A DNA stretch of 64,000 nt, taken from NCBI GenBank assembly GCA_041399205.1, contig JAWKTK010000024.1:62001-126000 (forward strand), given 5' to 3'. The stretch is from JAGQOZ01 sp041399205. GTDB taxonomy: Bacteria > Planctomycetota > Planctomycetia > Pirellulales > Pirellulaceae. Under the pieces are notes generated by a model that worked only from the letters and a program-made list of their open reading frames with translations, did no database searches and was not told where the DNA came from. Every line of letters begins with the position of its first letter. Position 1 is the first letter of the stretch. This document shows, piece after piece, positions 28,327 to 37,478 of this stretch. A program made the position numbers and the translations under genes.

Positions 28327-29013
28327 CTAAATCCAGCGCAGGCCCATTGCTTCAGGCAAAGCGGCTTCATGGGCTGCAACTTTGTGCAAAGCGTCGTTCA
28401 TCAACGAATGGACGTGATGCGTTCGCAGCAATTCGTGCACTTCGTTTTCCGAAGCGTCGCCAACAATCAGTTGGGCGAAATCCGGCGTCATGCTAGCCAC
28501 TTCAAACACACCAACTCGACCAAGATGTCCTGTATGTCGACACTTCTCGCAGCCTCGGCCGACCGCCAACGTATCGGGCGGCTGGACGCCGTGTTCATGG
28601 AACAGCTGTCGTTCCGAATCTTCGATTTCGATTGTGTCTTTGCAATTGGAACAAATAGATCGCAACAAACGCTGATTGACAATTCCTGCAACATTGGCGG
28701 CAATAGAACGATTACTGATTCGCAAGTCTCGCAAAGCGGTGATCGTGGACGAAACGTCTCGAGTATGCAGGGTGCTGAAAACGTACCGACCAGAACTGGC
28801 GGCGCGCATGGCAATATCCGCGGCCTCTGAATCTCGAATCTCACCCACGAAAATAATATCTGGGTCCATTCGCAAAATGGTTTTCAGCCCGCTGGTCATG
28901 GTGATATCGTGTTTCAGGTCCACTGCCATTTGGCGAACAAACGCCGCAGAAAACTCAATCGGGCCTTCAATGGAAACGATGTTTTTCTTGCGTTGGCTTT
29001 GCACCTCCAGCAT
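28327..29013 (-). CDS. GspE/PilB-type ATPase, C-terminal part (same gene as 28967-29944)
   Basis: This frame carries the ATPase after the Walker A lysine: MLEVQSQRKKNIVSIEGPIE, ILRMDPDIIFVGEIRD (Walker B region), AAIAMRAASSG-like segment, YVFSTLHTRDVSSTI (His box) and a C-terminal zinc module with CSNC and CEKC pairs (positions about 28655 and 28545). The Walker A itself is split: restoring one base near 29030 (TCAGGG to TCAGG) turns GPTSSGQNHHGL into GPTSSGKTTTVYS and joins this frame to the upstream half. The joined protein is about 538 residues. It would power a type II secretion or type IV pilus-like machine. Confidence 0.85.
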   Translation of the reverse strand: MLEVQSQRKKNIVSIEGPIEFSAAFVRQMAVDLKHDITMTSGLKTILRMDPDIIFVGEIRDSEAADIAMRAASSGRYVFSTLHTRDVSSTITALRDLRISNRSIAANVAGIVNQRLLRSICSNCKDTIEIEDSERQLFHEHGVQPPDTLAVGRGCEKCRHTGHLGRVGVFEVASMTPDFAQLIVGDASENEVHELLRTHHVHSLMNDALHKVAAHEAALPEAMGLRWI

Positions 29014-29944
29014 CGAATAGACCGTGGTGGTTTTGCCCTGAACTGGTCGGACCGGTAATCAAGACGATACCTTCGCCTTTTCGCAAAATCGATTCGACAA
29101 TGGTCTGCGCACTGGCGGAAAAGCCAAGGCGATCTAATGGGAAGAAGACGTTGCTGCGCGAAAAGATACGCAACGCTACCGCTTCGCCGTGCACCACGGG
29201 CGCGGTTGTGATGCGGACTTCCAAGTCGCGATGTTCCGACGGCAGTTGCAGCCGACCTTCCTTGGGATGGAATGGATCGGCAATATCCAGATTGGCCATC
29301 AGCTTCAATTGCTGCGTCAGGTGATCGGCCACATTAAGATCTAGCTTGCAATAGCGTTCTAGCTGGCCGTCAATGCGAAGTCGGACTTGGATTTCTCGAC
29401 CATTAAGCGGATCAAAATGTACGTCGGTCGCTCGCAAGCGAACCGCTCGCAACAAAAGATCTACGGCCGGCGTGTCGGCGTTGGGGATTTCTTCGAAGGG
29501 AATCGGTTCCGCAACAATCTTTGCGTCGGCATCGGTGTGATTTCCGGAAATGACGGCCACGGGACAAGACGCGCTGCGAACAACTCGTTCCGCCACGCTA
29601 CCGAGTGCCAAGTGAGCCAATCCAGAACGGCCTCTAGTTCCAATCACGATCAGGCTTGCGGAATGCTGATTGGCAAATTCGACAATTCTTCGATGAAACG
29701 GCCCAACCATCACAGCCTGCTCGGCGCTGGTTTCCAACTGATCTGCAGCGGGAACAGCATGAGCTAAACGTTCCAGCGCGATTCTTCGTTCATCGGCGTC
29801 GTCCGTCGACAAAACGTGCACAACAAATAGCTGCGCCTGCAATTGTTTCGCTCGACGCAACGCAAATTGAACCGCAGCATCGCTGTGGCGACTGAAATCG
29901 GTCGCCACAACGATGGTTTCAGCAACAGATTGGGTGGAACTCAT
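28967..29944 (-). CDS. Universal-stress-domain fused to GspE/PilB ATPase, N-terminal part
   Basis: Residues 1-140 are a universal stress protein domain (TIVVATDFSRHSDAAVQFAL, then GTRGRSGLAHLALGSVAERV, the ATP-binding GxxGx9GS motif, and CPVAVI). Residues about 160-320 are the N2/start of a secretion ATPase (DLLLRAVRLRATDVHFDPLN, QVRLRIDGQLERYC, KLMANLDIADPFHPKEGRL, GEAVALRIF, DRLGFS, GIVLITGPTSSG). The usual GspE N1 domain that docks to the inner-membrane platform is replaced by the stress domain. The ATG overlaps the stop of the CBS gene (ATGA), so translation is probably coupled. The frame ends early because of the indel near 29030; the rest is at 28327-29013. Confidence 0.85.
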   Translation of the reverse strand: MSSTQSVAETIVVATDFSRHSDAAVQFALRRAKQLQAQLFVVHVLSTDDADERRIALERLAHAVPAADQLETSAEQAVMVGPFHRRIVEFANQHSASLIVIGTRGRSGLAHLALGSVAERVVRSASCPVAVISGNHTDADAKIVAEPIPFEEIPNADTPAVDLLLRAVRLRATDVHFDPLNGREIQVRLRIDGQLERYCKLDLNVADHLTQQLKLMANLDIADPFHPKEGRLQLPSEHRDLEVRITTAPVVHGEAVALRIFSRSNVFFPLDRLGFSASAQTIVESILRKGEGIVLITGPTSSGQNHHGLFDAGGAKPTQEKHRFH

Positions 29945-30414
29945 ACAACAACCGGTTCTCGTAACGCGGCCAAGATATCCATTGAAGAAACCAAACCAAC
30001 GAGCGTTCCATCTGGGTTGCAGACCGGAATGTGGTGAATACGTTCTGCAATCATTTTATCTGCTACGGCGGTGATCAGATCCGTAGGTAGCGCCGACACA
30101 ATCGATTCCGACATGACGTCGCTAATGCGTTCGTTGGTAATCTCATCCAATTGCACTCCGCGAAACAATAACGACAGCGGATTTGACTCACCTTGATCTT
30201 CGTCGGCCGCGTCTGCGTCTCGAGTCAAATCGATAATGTCGCTTTGCGAAACAATGCCCAAGCACTTTCCAGTGCCGTCCACGACAGGCAGCGTCGAAAC
30301 ATGATTGTCTGCCATTAGCTGCAATGCGTCGTGGACATGTTCGTCACACCTGACAGTTACCAAGTCCTTGGTCATAACGTCTCGAGCGGTCCGTTTGTAA
30401 ATTCCAACCGGCAT
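29941..30414 (-). CDS. CBS-domain pair protein
   Basis: The 157-residue protein has two CBS motifs: residues about 10-70 (ARDVMTKDLVTVRCDEHVHD through LGIVSQSDIIDL) and about 95-155 (ISDVMSESIVSALPTDLITA through LVGLVSSMDILAAL). Such pairs bind adenine nucleotides and act as energy or redox sensors. A 25-residue acidic linker (DADAADEDQGESNP) separates them. It sits between a universal stress protein gene (43 bases upstream) and the stress-domain/GspE fusion (4-base overlap), so all three products may sense nucleotides. Confidence 0.9.
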   Translation of the reverse strand: MPVGIYKRTARDVMTKDLVTVRCDEHVHDALQLMADNHVSTLPVVDGTGKCLGIVSQSDIIDLTRDADAADEDQGESNPLSLLFRGVQLDEITNERISDVMSESIVSALPTDLITAVADKMIAERIHHIPVCNPDGTLVGLVSSMDILAALREPVVV

Positions 30415-30457
30415 TTTGCTTTCTCCCCAAATCGGTCTGTGAATGATAAACCAGCGG

Positions 30458-30889
30458 CTATTCGACTGGCTTTTTCAGAACAAGTACCGGACAGTGCGCG
30501 TAACGAACCACTCGTTCTGCCACCGATCCTAAAAACATTCGCGATAAACCTCGCCGGCCATGTGATGGAATCACAATCAAGCCGGCTTCGATTTCGTCTG
30601 CTAGATCCACCACCACGTGGCCTGCGTCACCCACTCCCACATCAAGATGGATTCCGTGGTGGGCAGCCAGTGATTTTTCCATTTCTGCTTGAGCATGCGA
30701 CTTGCGTTCTTCGTCGTTGATCGTGTCCCAAATGACACCCGGTTCGGTCGCTACCAAGTCGGGAATAATGTGGACAACATGTACTTCATCTGCGGACGGC
30801 GCCAATTCGAGTGCTACTTCGACAGCCGATGTCGATTCTTCTGAAAAGTCAAAGGGAACCAAGATTCGCTTTTGCTTAAACCACTTCAT
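30458..30889 (-). CDS. Universal stress protein (UspA family)
   Basis: This single-domain protein of 143 residues has the normal length. It begins RILVPFDFSEESTSAVEVAL and ends with the nucleotide-binding motif IPSHGRRGLSRMFLGSVAER followed by CPVLVLKK. The glycine pattern GxxGx9GS is complete, so it should bind ATP. The start ATG at 30889 has AAGGA upstream. It is the first gene of a three-gene run with the CBS pair and the USP-GspE fusion, whose N-terminal domain is a paralogue of this protein. Confidence 0.92.
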   Translation of the reverse strand: MKWFKQKRILVPFDFSEESTSAVEVALELAPSADEVHVVHIIPDLVATEPGVIWDTINDEERKSHAQAEMEKSLAAHHGIHLDVGVGDAGHVVVDLADEIEAGLIVIPSHGRRGLSRMFLGSVAERVVRYAHCPVLVLKKPVE

Positions 30890-31001
30890 CGTCTTGTCCT
30901 TTACGTTCGAACGACAGGCGAGTAAACCGCAGTCGGTGTTGGCGAAATTCGAAAAACAGCGGCAACATGTTTCTCCATCGTTGCACTTAACAGCATCGAC
31001 C

Positions 31002-31976
31002 TCAATCTAACAAGTCTTCCAACATGCTGTCCAAAGCTTTGGCGGCAGGATATGCCAAGTTCTTGGTGTTTTTCATGGCCTTCAGGTAAGCTTTGACGGC
31101 TTTGTGATGTTCGGCCTGTTTTTCATAACGATCACCCAGAACGCGAAATTGCTCTGCAACCGGAACACCCAGCAAGTCCATTTGATCCAAATGAGTTTCC
31201 GCAGTTGTCAGCATGTTGTCTTCCAAATAAAGCGTGGTTAACGCGGCGTGAGGCTGTGCTGGGAATTGATCCAATTTCAGTGCAGTCAAGACGTCACTAA
31301 CATTGGGAACCACTACCATCATATCGCCTAATGCGTAGACCGGCCGATTCGCATCCGTTAGCAACATCGTACGATCCAAATGTTGCGCGAACCATACCGC
31401 GTTTTCGAACGCCATTTTCGCTTGATGGCGAACCAAGCTGGCCGTCATCGTCCGATCGACGTTCGGTTGGTAATCGAACGCGCGAAGAACATGCCACGGC
31501 GCGTCATCCGTAGCAACGGCGTCTGCCCAATCGCCCAGTTGTCGCGATTGCAACAGCAACGTCAAACCGCGTCCATACCAAGCAACGGCATTGGTCTTGT
31601 CCAAATCCAAAGCAACCTCAAAATCAGCGGCTGCTTCGGGGAATTGCGCCAATTCAAACCGAGCCATTCCCATGCAGACAAATCGCCAAACTTCTGCGTC
31701 CTCGCGAAACGCTGCTTCGTGCCAAGCCACTACCGCATCCGTCGGCATGCCACGGTGATGGTAGTCCAACGCCAACCAGATACCGGCTTCCGCCGTTTCG
31801 TCTAGTGCTGCGGCCAACGGTTCGTCCACCGCTGTGCCCCAATGGGTCGGCAGCGCGGTGAAATCAACTCCTTCCACAGGGCGAGTCGCGACCAGCACTA
31901 ACGCACTTGCCAACGCGAATACTACCAACCATTTGACCATTTCCATTGCCACGTGATCATGATGTCGAGCAAACAT
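31002..31976 (-). CDS. Membrane-anchored TPR protein
   Basis: The 324-residue protein has a very strong ribosome site (AAAGGAGGTG) before the ATG at 31976. A hydrophobic segment (MVKWLVVFALASALVLVA) near residues 13-30 is a signal or anchor. TPR-like helices follow: AGIWLALDYHHRGMPTDAVV, FELAQFPEAAADFEVALDLD, AWYGRGLTLLLQSRQ, and FRVLGDRYEKQAEHHKAVKA at the end. It is probably a periplasmic scaffold. It is on the same strand as the stress-protein operon but 110 bases upstream of it, and no promoter could be chosen. The partner is unknown. Confidence 0.8.
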   Translation of the reverse strand: MFARHHDHVAMEMVKWLVVFALASALVLVATRPVEGVDFTALPTHWGTAVDEPLAAALDETAEAGIWLALDYHHRGMPTDAVVAWHEAAFREDAEVWRFVCMGMARFELAQFPEAAADFEVALDLDKTNAVAWYGRGLTLLLQSRQLGDWADAVATDDAPWHVLRAFDYQPNVDRTMTASLVRHQAKMAFENAVWFAQHLDRTMLLTDANRPVYALGDMMVVVPNVSDVLTALKLDQFPAQPHAALTTLYLEDNMLTTAETHLDQMDLLGVPVAEQFRVLGDRYEKQAEHHKAVKAYLKAMKNTKNLAYPAAKALDSMLEDLLD

Positions 31977-32413
31977 GACGCACCTCCTTTCAGAAGGAAT
32001 GAGAATCTAGCTCAACAGATAACCAGGGCAAACACTGTGCCATCTCGCCGGAACAAGCATCCACGCCAAATTGTGCGGCAAAGACACAACGATTGAGAAC
32101 AGTCGACCTAGTACAGGTACCCAAAACGTGCTCGAGTCACGTTGCACTGTGCGATCGAGCACAGCTAGACAAGCTCTTCTGGCGTCCGCACATTGCGAAA
32201 GTCACAGACATTTTCGCCCCAATGCGGCCGCAGTTGCCAACGTTGATTCCGACGAAGATTTGGAAACTCGCGAACGAATTAAGAGCTTTGTAGCGGGACT
32301 ACGATCAAGCGAAGCGACCAACTTGCGACTGCAACACATCTTTCCGCTTTATTTGGAGGTGTTTCTGATGGCAATCGTAGTGACTGCGCCCTCACCCTGG
32401 GACCGCGACTTCG
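31977..32413. other. Intergenic region with unresolved short frames
   Basis: Two overlapping plus-strand frames (32071-32484 and 32093-32293) match nothing I recognise. A good ribosome-like site, GGAGG at about 32355-32360, precedes an ATG at 32368 that opens a 38-codon frame running into the end of the gene on the other strand. A damaged small gene is possible but unsupported. Confidence 0.4.
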
Positions 32414-33793
32414 CTATTCTGTTTTTTTCGCAACCAATTCATCCAGATCCAATCGATAAAGGATCTGGTTGTATTCGTACCTAGGTGTAGCGGATGGTGC
32501 TTGGGAGAAGGTCTTCGTGTACGTGCCTTCGAACAGCAGGATGGGCGAATCAGACGAAGTGAATTCGCGGTGAATCACGGGATTGTAGAACGTTTGCTGG
32601 TCGTGCGTCACAACGTGAACGGCGTTGCTCCACGGTCCGAACGGCGAAGCGGCTTCCGCGTACCAGATTTCGCCCAAATGAGAACGGTCGCCGCCCAGCT
32701 GCGTGAAAATAGCAACCCACTTGTGGCGATAGTCACTCCACGCAATGGAACCTCGATGCGGTTTGACTGTCGCGTTTCCTTCGCGACTGGGGACGGACTG
32801 TTGCGGCTCCAAAATTTCCCAAGCGTCGGGATTTTGTAACGCTGACCAAGTCGCAGCACAACGTAAGAACGGAAAGGGATCGCCGAACAACAGCCATGTC
32901 TGGCCGGCATCATCGGTCCAGCGAACCGCGTGACCGTCTGGATGTGGCGGTGGCAAGGGAGTCGTGTCGCTGTGAGCCCAAATGACCGCCGATTTTTCGA
33001 ACGACAATGTTTCGTCATTCCAAACGCAAAGGCCAATTTCGTAAGGAGTTAACGGCGGCTTGATCTTGGTGTAGGTGGCCACCAGTCGTTCGCGGTTCGC
33101 TTCGTCCGTTACCGTAGCAAGGCCGCTCAGCCAAGTCGGACCAGTGCCCGGCATGTGAGCGACGTTGCGAGCGATACCGGATTGGTCGGTCACATAATGA
33201 TAGCGCAATCGTAGCGGAGGTTGCCATGTATCGCTGGGACGCAACGACGTAGATGCGGCGATGGAATGAAATCGACCTAACGGATAGTGTGACAAGGTAG
33301 TGTCACCCCAGACCCAAAACAAGCGATCTTGATAAATCGCGTTTTGTACACTGTCACAACCCAAAACGCCTTGTTCTCGCCAGTCTAGATCGAGATGTAG
33401 TTTCTGCGTTTCCGCAAACAAACCGGCGCCGGTGATACGTCCCAGTCGTTTTGCTGGTAACTGCCGCTGCACGTGAATCGTAATCGTTTCGCCAGGCTGC
33501 GGCGTCACTTTTACTCCGGCGTAGCCAAAACCGTCTTTCGGAACGGAGTAACCATGCCCTTGCACCGCCAGCCACGTTGGTTGGCCCATCAGTTCCGGAA
33601 GATCAAAACAGGCGTTGCCAGCGTTGTCAGTCACCAGCGAGACGTGGTGCGTGGTGGTCAATGAAACCAACGGCACTGGCCAGCCGTTCTGCTGATCGAT
33701 CACCTGAATTCGACATGGTTCGGCGGACCATGCCAGACTGGTCAAGCTAACGAGGACGAAACTGATTTGCTTTAGCGTTTGCATGACACACAT
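32414..33793 (-). CDS. Secreted protein with carboxypeptidase-regulatory-like N-domain and putative beta-propeller
   Basis: This 459-residue protein could start at the ATG at 33793 or the ATG at 33784 (MQTLKQISF); the latter gives a cleaner signal peptide (ISFVLVSLTSLAWSAEP). Residues 25-115 look like a transthyretin-like/carboxypeptidase regulatory fold (IQVIDQQNGWPVPLVSLTTT, FGYAGVKVTPQPGETITI). The remainder has Trp/Asp-rich repeats of the kind seen in five-bladed propellers of glycoside hydrolase-like proteins (AIYQDRLFWVWGDTTLSHYP, AVRWTDDAGQTWLLFGDPFP, GSIAWSDYRHKWVAIFTQLG, GEIWYAEAASPFGPWSNAVH). The catalytic type cannot be told. It lies 7 bases after the TPR part of the kinase gene, so it is probably in the sigma factor-kinase operon. 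Confidence 0.75.
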   Translation of the reverse strand: MCVMQTLKQISFVLVSLTSLAWSAEPCRIQVIDQQNGWPVPLVSLTTTHHVSLVTDNAGNACFDLPELMGQPTWLAVQGHGYSVPKDGFGYAGVKVTPQPGETITIHVQRQLPAKRLGRITGAGLFAETQKLHLDLDWREQGVLGCDSVQNAIYQDRLFWVWGDTTLSHYPLGRFHSIAASTSLRPSDTWQPPLRLRYHYVTDQSGIARNVAHMPGTGPTWLSGLATVTDEANRERLVATYTKIKPPLTPYEIGLCVWNDETLSFEKSAVIWAHSDTTPLPPPHPDGHAVRWTDDAGQTWLLFGDPFPFLRCAATWSALQNPDAWEILEPQQSVPSREGNATVKPHRGSIAWSDYRHKWVAIFTQLGGDRSHLGEIWYAEAASPFGPWSNAVHVVTHDQQTFYNPVIHREFTSSDSPILLFEGTYTKTFSQAPSATPRYEYNQILYRLDLDELVAKKTE

Positions 33794-33800
33794 CTTGGGG

Positions 33801-35138
33801 CTATTGTTCGCTTTCCCATTGTTTCCAGCGTTCGGGACGCTCCCAATTCTGGTATAGCAGGCGAATGGAATTCTGAGCGAACTGAGTCAGTACGAATTTG
33901 CGTCCCTTGGCATCCTTCAGAGTAGCGTAACCGTTCAGCAGTTTTGGTTCGGCTTGTTCGAAGGCACCGTTTTCCAGTTCCGCGCGACCAATCAGGACAG
34001 ATCGCAAACCAGAGACATCCGGAGGTAGTTGGGCCGCGTCTTCGCCTACAGTAAGACTTTCCAGTTCAGTGTTGGCTGCCGAAACCATTTCTGCTTGGAC
34101 CAAACAGTATGCCCAGTAGACTCGAGCCACCTGCAGTCGGGAATCTGTGCCGGGAACACTTTCTGCCAGTCGCGAGACACGGTGGCGCATTAGTTCTTCG
34201 GCTTCCGTTGCTTGCCCGGCGGATGCCAGTGCGATCGCCAACAACGGATCTGCGTCATAGCGTACGCCAGCTTGAGAGGCGTTGGATTCGTTCCAGTTTT
34301 TTAGTTGGCGGAATAGCGGAATGGCGTCGTTGGGTTGGTTCGTGCCCAAATAGGCGGTCCCCAAATTCAAAATGGTTCGCATAGTGTGTGGATGTTCGTT
34401 GCTCAAGACATCGCTGCGAAGTTCCACCAGTCGCACATAAATGGGAATGGCATCCGCCACATCGACATACGATTGCGCGAATGCCAGATGTTCCAGCGCC
34501 ATCAGCGAACCCGGATTCCGTTCACCGTAGTGCTGCATCCACAGATCGGCAATCGTTTGCAGCGAAGTCAACGCTTCGTCTTTCTGGCCTTGTTGCAACA
34601 ACAAGCTGGCGTAGTTTCCCCACGTGGCAAGCGTACTTTCGTCGGCATCGCCCAGCGTTCGGCGTTTACTGGCCAGGACGCGTTCCAGCAACTGACCACT
34701 TTCGTCAAGCTGGTTGCGCTGGAACAACTGCGTGGCCAAATTGTTCACAGCAATCAACGCCTCCTTGGAATCTGGGCCAAATGCGGTTTCGGTATCGGTC
34801 ACCAACTGCCGCATCATGGTTTCACATTCGGCGAATTTGTTTTGGTGATACAAAATACGAGTCAGATTGTCGGTGGCGCTGAGCGTGGCTTCGTGCGTCG
34901 CGCCGCAATGCTGGCGATAGATTTCAAGTGCTTCGCGCGCGTACTGTTCGGCTGGAATAAATTCGCCTAAGTCTGAATAGGTAGACGCCAGAGTCGACAA
35001 AACGGCGGAGCGAACTTTGGGCCGATCTAAGAACGCTTGATCGATATTCTTGGCTGTTTCATCAACCGCGTCACGGTCGTAGCTCGTCCTAAATCGGTGA
35101 TTAGCCGAACGCAGCACATTGCTCATGAAACGATTCAC
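33801..35138 (-). CDS. TPR part of the Ser/Thr kinase at 35280-36632
   Basis: The 445-residue frame is almost entirely TPR/NB-ARC-type repeats (RSAVLSTLASTYSDLGEFIP, AREALEIYRQHCGATHEATL, ALIAVNNLATQLFQRNQLDE, TRTILNLGTAYLGTNQPNDA-like). In planctomycete kinases this module follows the transmembrane segment and lies outside the cytoplasm. The bridging sequence SKLANEKLAARISEAARAAG is visible between 35170 and 35240 in another frame, so indels between 35140 and 35280 separate this from the kinase. The first Met shown here is therefore not a real start. Confidence 0.82.
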   Translation of the reverse strand: MNRFMSNVLRSANHRFRTSYDRDAVDETAKNIDQAFLDRPKVRSAVLSTLASTYSDLGEFIPAEQYAREALEIYRQHCGATHEATLSATDNLTRILYHQNKFAECETMMRQLVTDTETAFGPDSKEALIAVNNLATQLFQRNQLDESGQLLERVLASKRRTLGDADESTLATWGNYASLLLQQGQKDEALTSLQTIADLWMQHYGERNPGSLMALEHLAFAQSYVDVADAIPIYVRLVELRSDVLSNEHPHTMRTILNLGTAYLGTNQPNDAIPLFRQLKNWNESNASQAGVRYDADPLLAIALASAGQATEAEELMRHRVSRLAESVPGTDSRLQVARVYWAYCLVQAEMVSAANTELESLTVGEDAAQLPPDVSGLRSVLIGRAELENGAFEQAEPKLLNGYATLKDAKGRKFVLTQFAQNSIRLLYQNWERPERWKQWESEQ

Positions 35139-35279
35139 TGATCAGTGGTTTCCGCTTCTTCTTTGGCAATCTGCTTGGCCGCCGCTCCTGCGGCTCGAGC
35201 GGCCTCGCCTAATCCGCGCCGCCAATTTTTCATTTGCCAGCTTGGAGCCCACGGGGCGTTTTATTCGCCAGGATCTCGA

Positions 35280-36632
35280 TCATGACGCTTGCAAGAATCC
35301 GGCGGTGGAAGCAATCAAGCCTATTACCAGTGCCGCCGTGGTCACGGCTGCGGCCGAAACCAAAATCTTGTTGCGAAAGAAAAACTTCCTCGCCACGTAC
35401 GATGCACTATTCGGTACCGCCGAAACCACTTGGTGATCCAGAAATCGCTGGATGTCATTCGCCAAGGCCGATGCGGATTCGTATCGTTCAAGTCGGTTCG
35501 CCGCTAACGCTCGATACGCAATCCAGTCCAAATCTTGCGCCACGTTTGGAACGAAGTCGCGCACGCGCTGAACCGGTACGGTGCGAACCTGTTGTAACGC
35601 GTCTGTCAGATCGAGTCCGGTTGTCGATAACGAACGAGGCAAGCGGTTGGTCAGAATTTCAAACAGGACAACGCCCAACGCATACACGTCTGCTCGAGTG
35701 TCCACGTCTGGCTGATTCCCATCGGCTTGCTCTGGCGCCATGTAGGACAGCGTACCCATGACGATTCCGTTGCCGGACGGCGAGCTTTTTCGGTCTATTT
35801 CATCGGAAACCAAGGTGGCCAGACCAAAGTCGATGATCTTGGGCGTGGGCTGATCGTCGCAATCGGCAATCAAAATATTGGACGGCTTCAGGTCTCGATG
35901 AATAATCCCTTTTTGGTGAGCGTGTTGTACGGCATGGCAAACCTGCAAGAACAGTTGCAAACGTGCTGTCAGCGGAAGTTGCCGGTTTTGGCAGTAGTCC
36001 GTGATGGGTGCTCCTGACACCAACTCCATCACAAAATAAGGTGCACCACTTTCACTGCTGCCTGCATCCAAGACCTTGGCAATGTGAGGATGATTCATGA
36101 TGGCCAGCGTTTGGCGTTCGTGCTGGAATCGCTGGATTAGTTTTTCCGAAGCTAGTTCGGGCCGAACCAGTTTGATGGCGACATCGCGTTGAATGGGATG
36201 CGATTGCTTTGCGAAGAAGACTTTGCCCATTCCTCCTTCGCCTAAACAGGCTTGCAAAGTGTATGGTCCCAATTGCGAACCAATGCTGAGCGTCACATCG
36301 GTAGGCGATGATTTCGACGAAGCGGTGATGAACATGGTTTCTTGGAAAATCTGTTCAATCGCCGTATCGTTGGGGCCTGTCGCCAGATGTTGATAGTCCG
36401 ATCGATCGGGCGTCTGGCCTTGTTCGCGACGCAGTTCCATGTCCAGCAGCACGAGCTCTCGTAGTAATTCTCGGCGAAATATACCTGCGGTTTCGACGAG
36501 TAGCGCATCGATGGCGGGCGTCTTGCCGTCGTTGAAGTCTTGTTCAAATTGCGAACAAATCTGCTCGATGCGTTGTAGCTGGGCAATGGAAAGTTTGGAC
36601 GAACCTGATTCGCTGGATTCGGAACGCGGCAC
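35280..36632 (-). CDS. Transmembrane Ser/Thr protein kinase (PknB-like)
   Basis: The start is a GTG at 36632, 3 bases after the stop of the sigma-factor gene. Residues 1-110 are a helical N-terminal region typical of planctomycete kinases. The kinase domain runs from about 120 to 390: GEGGMGKV (131-138), VAIK with Lys154, HRDLKPSN (His245), DFG (268-270), GTLSYMAPEQ, and DVYALGVVLFEIL. A membrane helix follows (ILVSAAAVTTAALVIGLIAS, about 418-437). After GFLQAS the frame breaks; the TPR half is at 33801-35138. All catalytic residues are present. Pairing with an ECF sigma factor in one operon is a common planctomycete arrangement, suggesting that the kinase controls the sigma factor. Confidence 0.92.
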   Translation of the reverse strand: MPRSESSESGSSKLSIAQLQRIEQICSQFEQDFNDGKTPAIDALLVETAGIFRRELLRELVLLDMELRREQGQTPDRSDYQHLATGPNDTAIEQIFQETMFITASSKSSPTDVTLSIGSQLGPYTLQACLGEGGMGKVFFAKQSHPIQRDVAIKLVRPELASEKLIQRFQHERQTLAIMNHPHIAKVLDAGSSESGAPYFVMELVSGAPITDYCQNRQLPLTARLQLFLQVCHAVQHAHQKGIIHRDLKPSNILIADCDDQPTPKIIDFGLATLVSDEIDRKSSPSGNGIVMGTLSYMAPEQADGNQPDVDTRADVYALGVVLFEILTNRLPRSLSTTGLDLTDALQQVRTVPVQRVRDFVPNVAQDLDWIAYRALAANRLERYESASALANDIQRFLDHQVVSAVPNSASYVARKFFFRNKILVSAAAVTTAALVIGLIASTAGFLQAS

Positions 36633-36635
36633 CGC

Positions 36636-37256
36636 TTAGTTCTCGCTATCTTCATTGGTTGCTTCAGACCAAATAGTACGAATCAACTTCAAACGCCTTT
36701 CGACCGATCGCTTGGCACAGCCTATTCGCTGTGAAATCTCGTCTACGCTGTAGCCTTCCATGCGCAGTAACGCAATGGCTTGTAGTGTGTCGTCGTTCAA
36801 GCGATCTAGTAACTGTTGACAATCGTCGGAAAACTGGGCAATCAGTTCTGGAGTAGGGGTTGTACCTGCGACCATGCCGATGCCCTGTTCACGAAGGCCG
36901 GATTCGTCCTGCATGAATATGGATTCTCCGCTGACTTTCCCGCCACCTCGTTTTTCACGAAGTTCATGTCGAATGCGTCCCTGAGCTTTGCGAGCGGTCA
37001 GGCAGACCAGCAGTTTCCACAATTCGTCTCGACCGTTCAGCTCCGGAAACGCGCCGCGTTCTGCTCCTAGGCAAAAGCTCTTGAACGCGCTCAGCGCCAC
37101 GTCCTCTTCGTCCATAATTCGCCGCAAATGATTCGGCAGACGCTTGTGCGCAAAGCGCAGCAACCCTGGAAAACAGTATTCCCACAATTTGGCCGCGGCA
37201 TCATGGTTGCCTTGTTCAACCGATTCGATCCAGCGAGTGACATCGTCTTCAGCCAT
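36636..37256 (-). CDS. ECF-type RNA polymerase sigma factor, planctomycete kinase-associated type
   Basis: I place the start at the ATG at 37256 (AAGGG six bases upstream) rather than the in-frame TTG just before it; this gives 206 residues. Region 2 is seen in LLRFAHKRLPNHLRRIMDEE with DVALSAFKSF, and region 4 in LNDDTLQAIALLRMEGYSVD with EISQRIGCAKRSVERRLKLI. A Gly/Lys-rich linker (REKRGGGKVSG) and an extended spacer between regions 2 and 4 are characteristic of the ECF groups that sit beside PknB-like kinases. The kinase gene follows after 3 bases. The divergent gene at 37479 encodes a large surface protein and is a candidate target. Confidence 0.9.
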   Translation of the reverse strand: MAEDDVTRWIESVEQGNHDAAAKLWEYCFPGLLRFAHKRLPNHLRRIMDEEDVALSAFKSFCLGAERGAFPELNGRDELWKLLVCLTARKAQGRIRHELREKRGGGKVSGESIFMQDESGLREQGIGMVAGTTPTPELIAQFSDDCQQLLDRLNDDTLQAIALLRMEGYSVDEISQRIGCAKRSVERRLKLIRTIWSEATNEDSEN

Positions 37257-37478
37257 CAAAGGCCCTTTCTGATGGGCGAACCCAATTCTTCGGCCCGAAA
37301 GACCGCTGGCGAACCGTTTGGGCCTGGTTTTCCCGAGAATTCCTGCAGAACGAAAAAATTCTGAAAGCTTTTGGCGGATGTCACGTCGCGTTGTCCATAC
37401 CAGGCTATGACCCTCAGCTTAACGAGGCCTCGAACCCCTGTAAATCCAGCAAATAATTTATCCGCCAAGGAGTTTCGC

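Noticed and set aside
32071..32484. Possible small BON-like or stress-linked gene upstream of the TPR gene
   Set aside because: Neither overlapping frame gives a recognisable domain, and it runs into the 3' end of the convergent gene.
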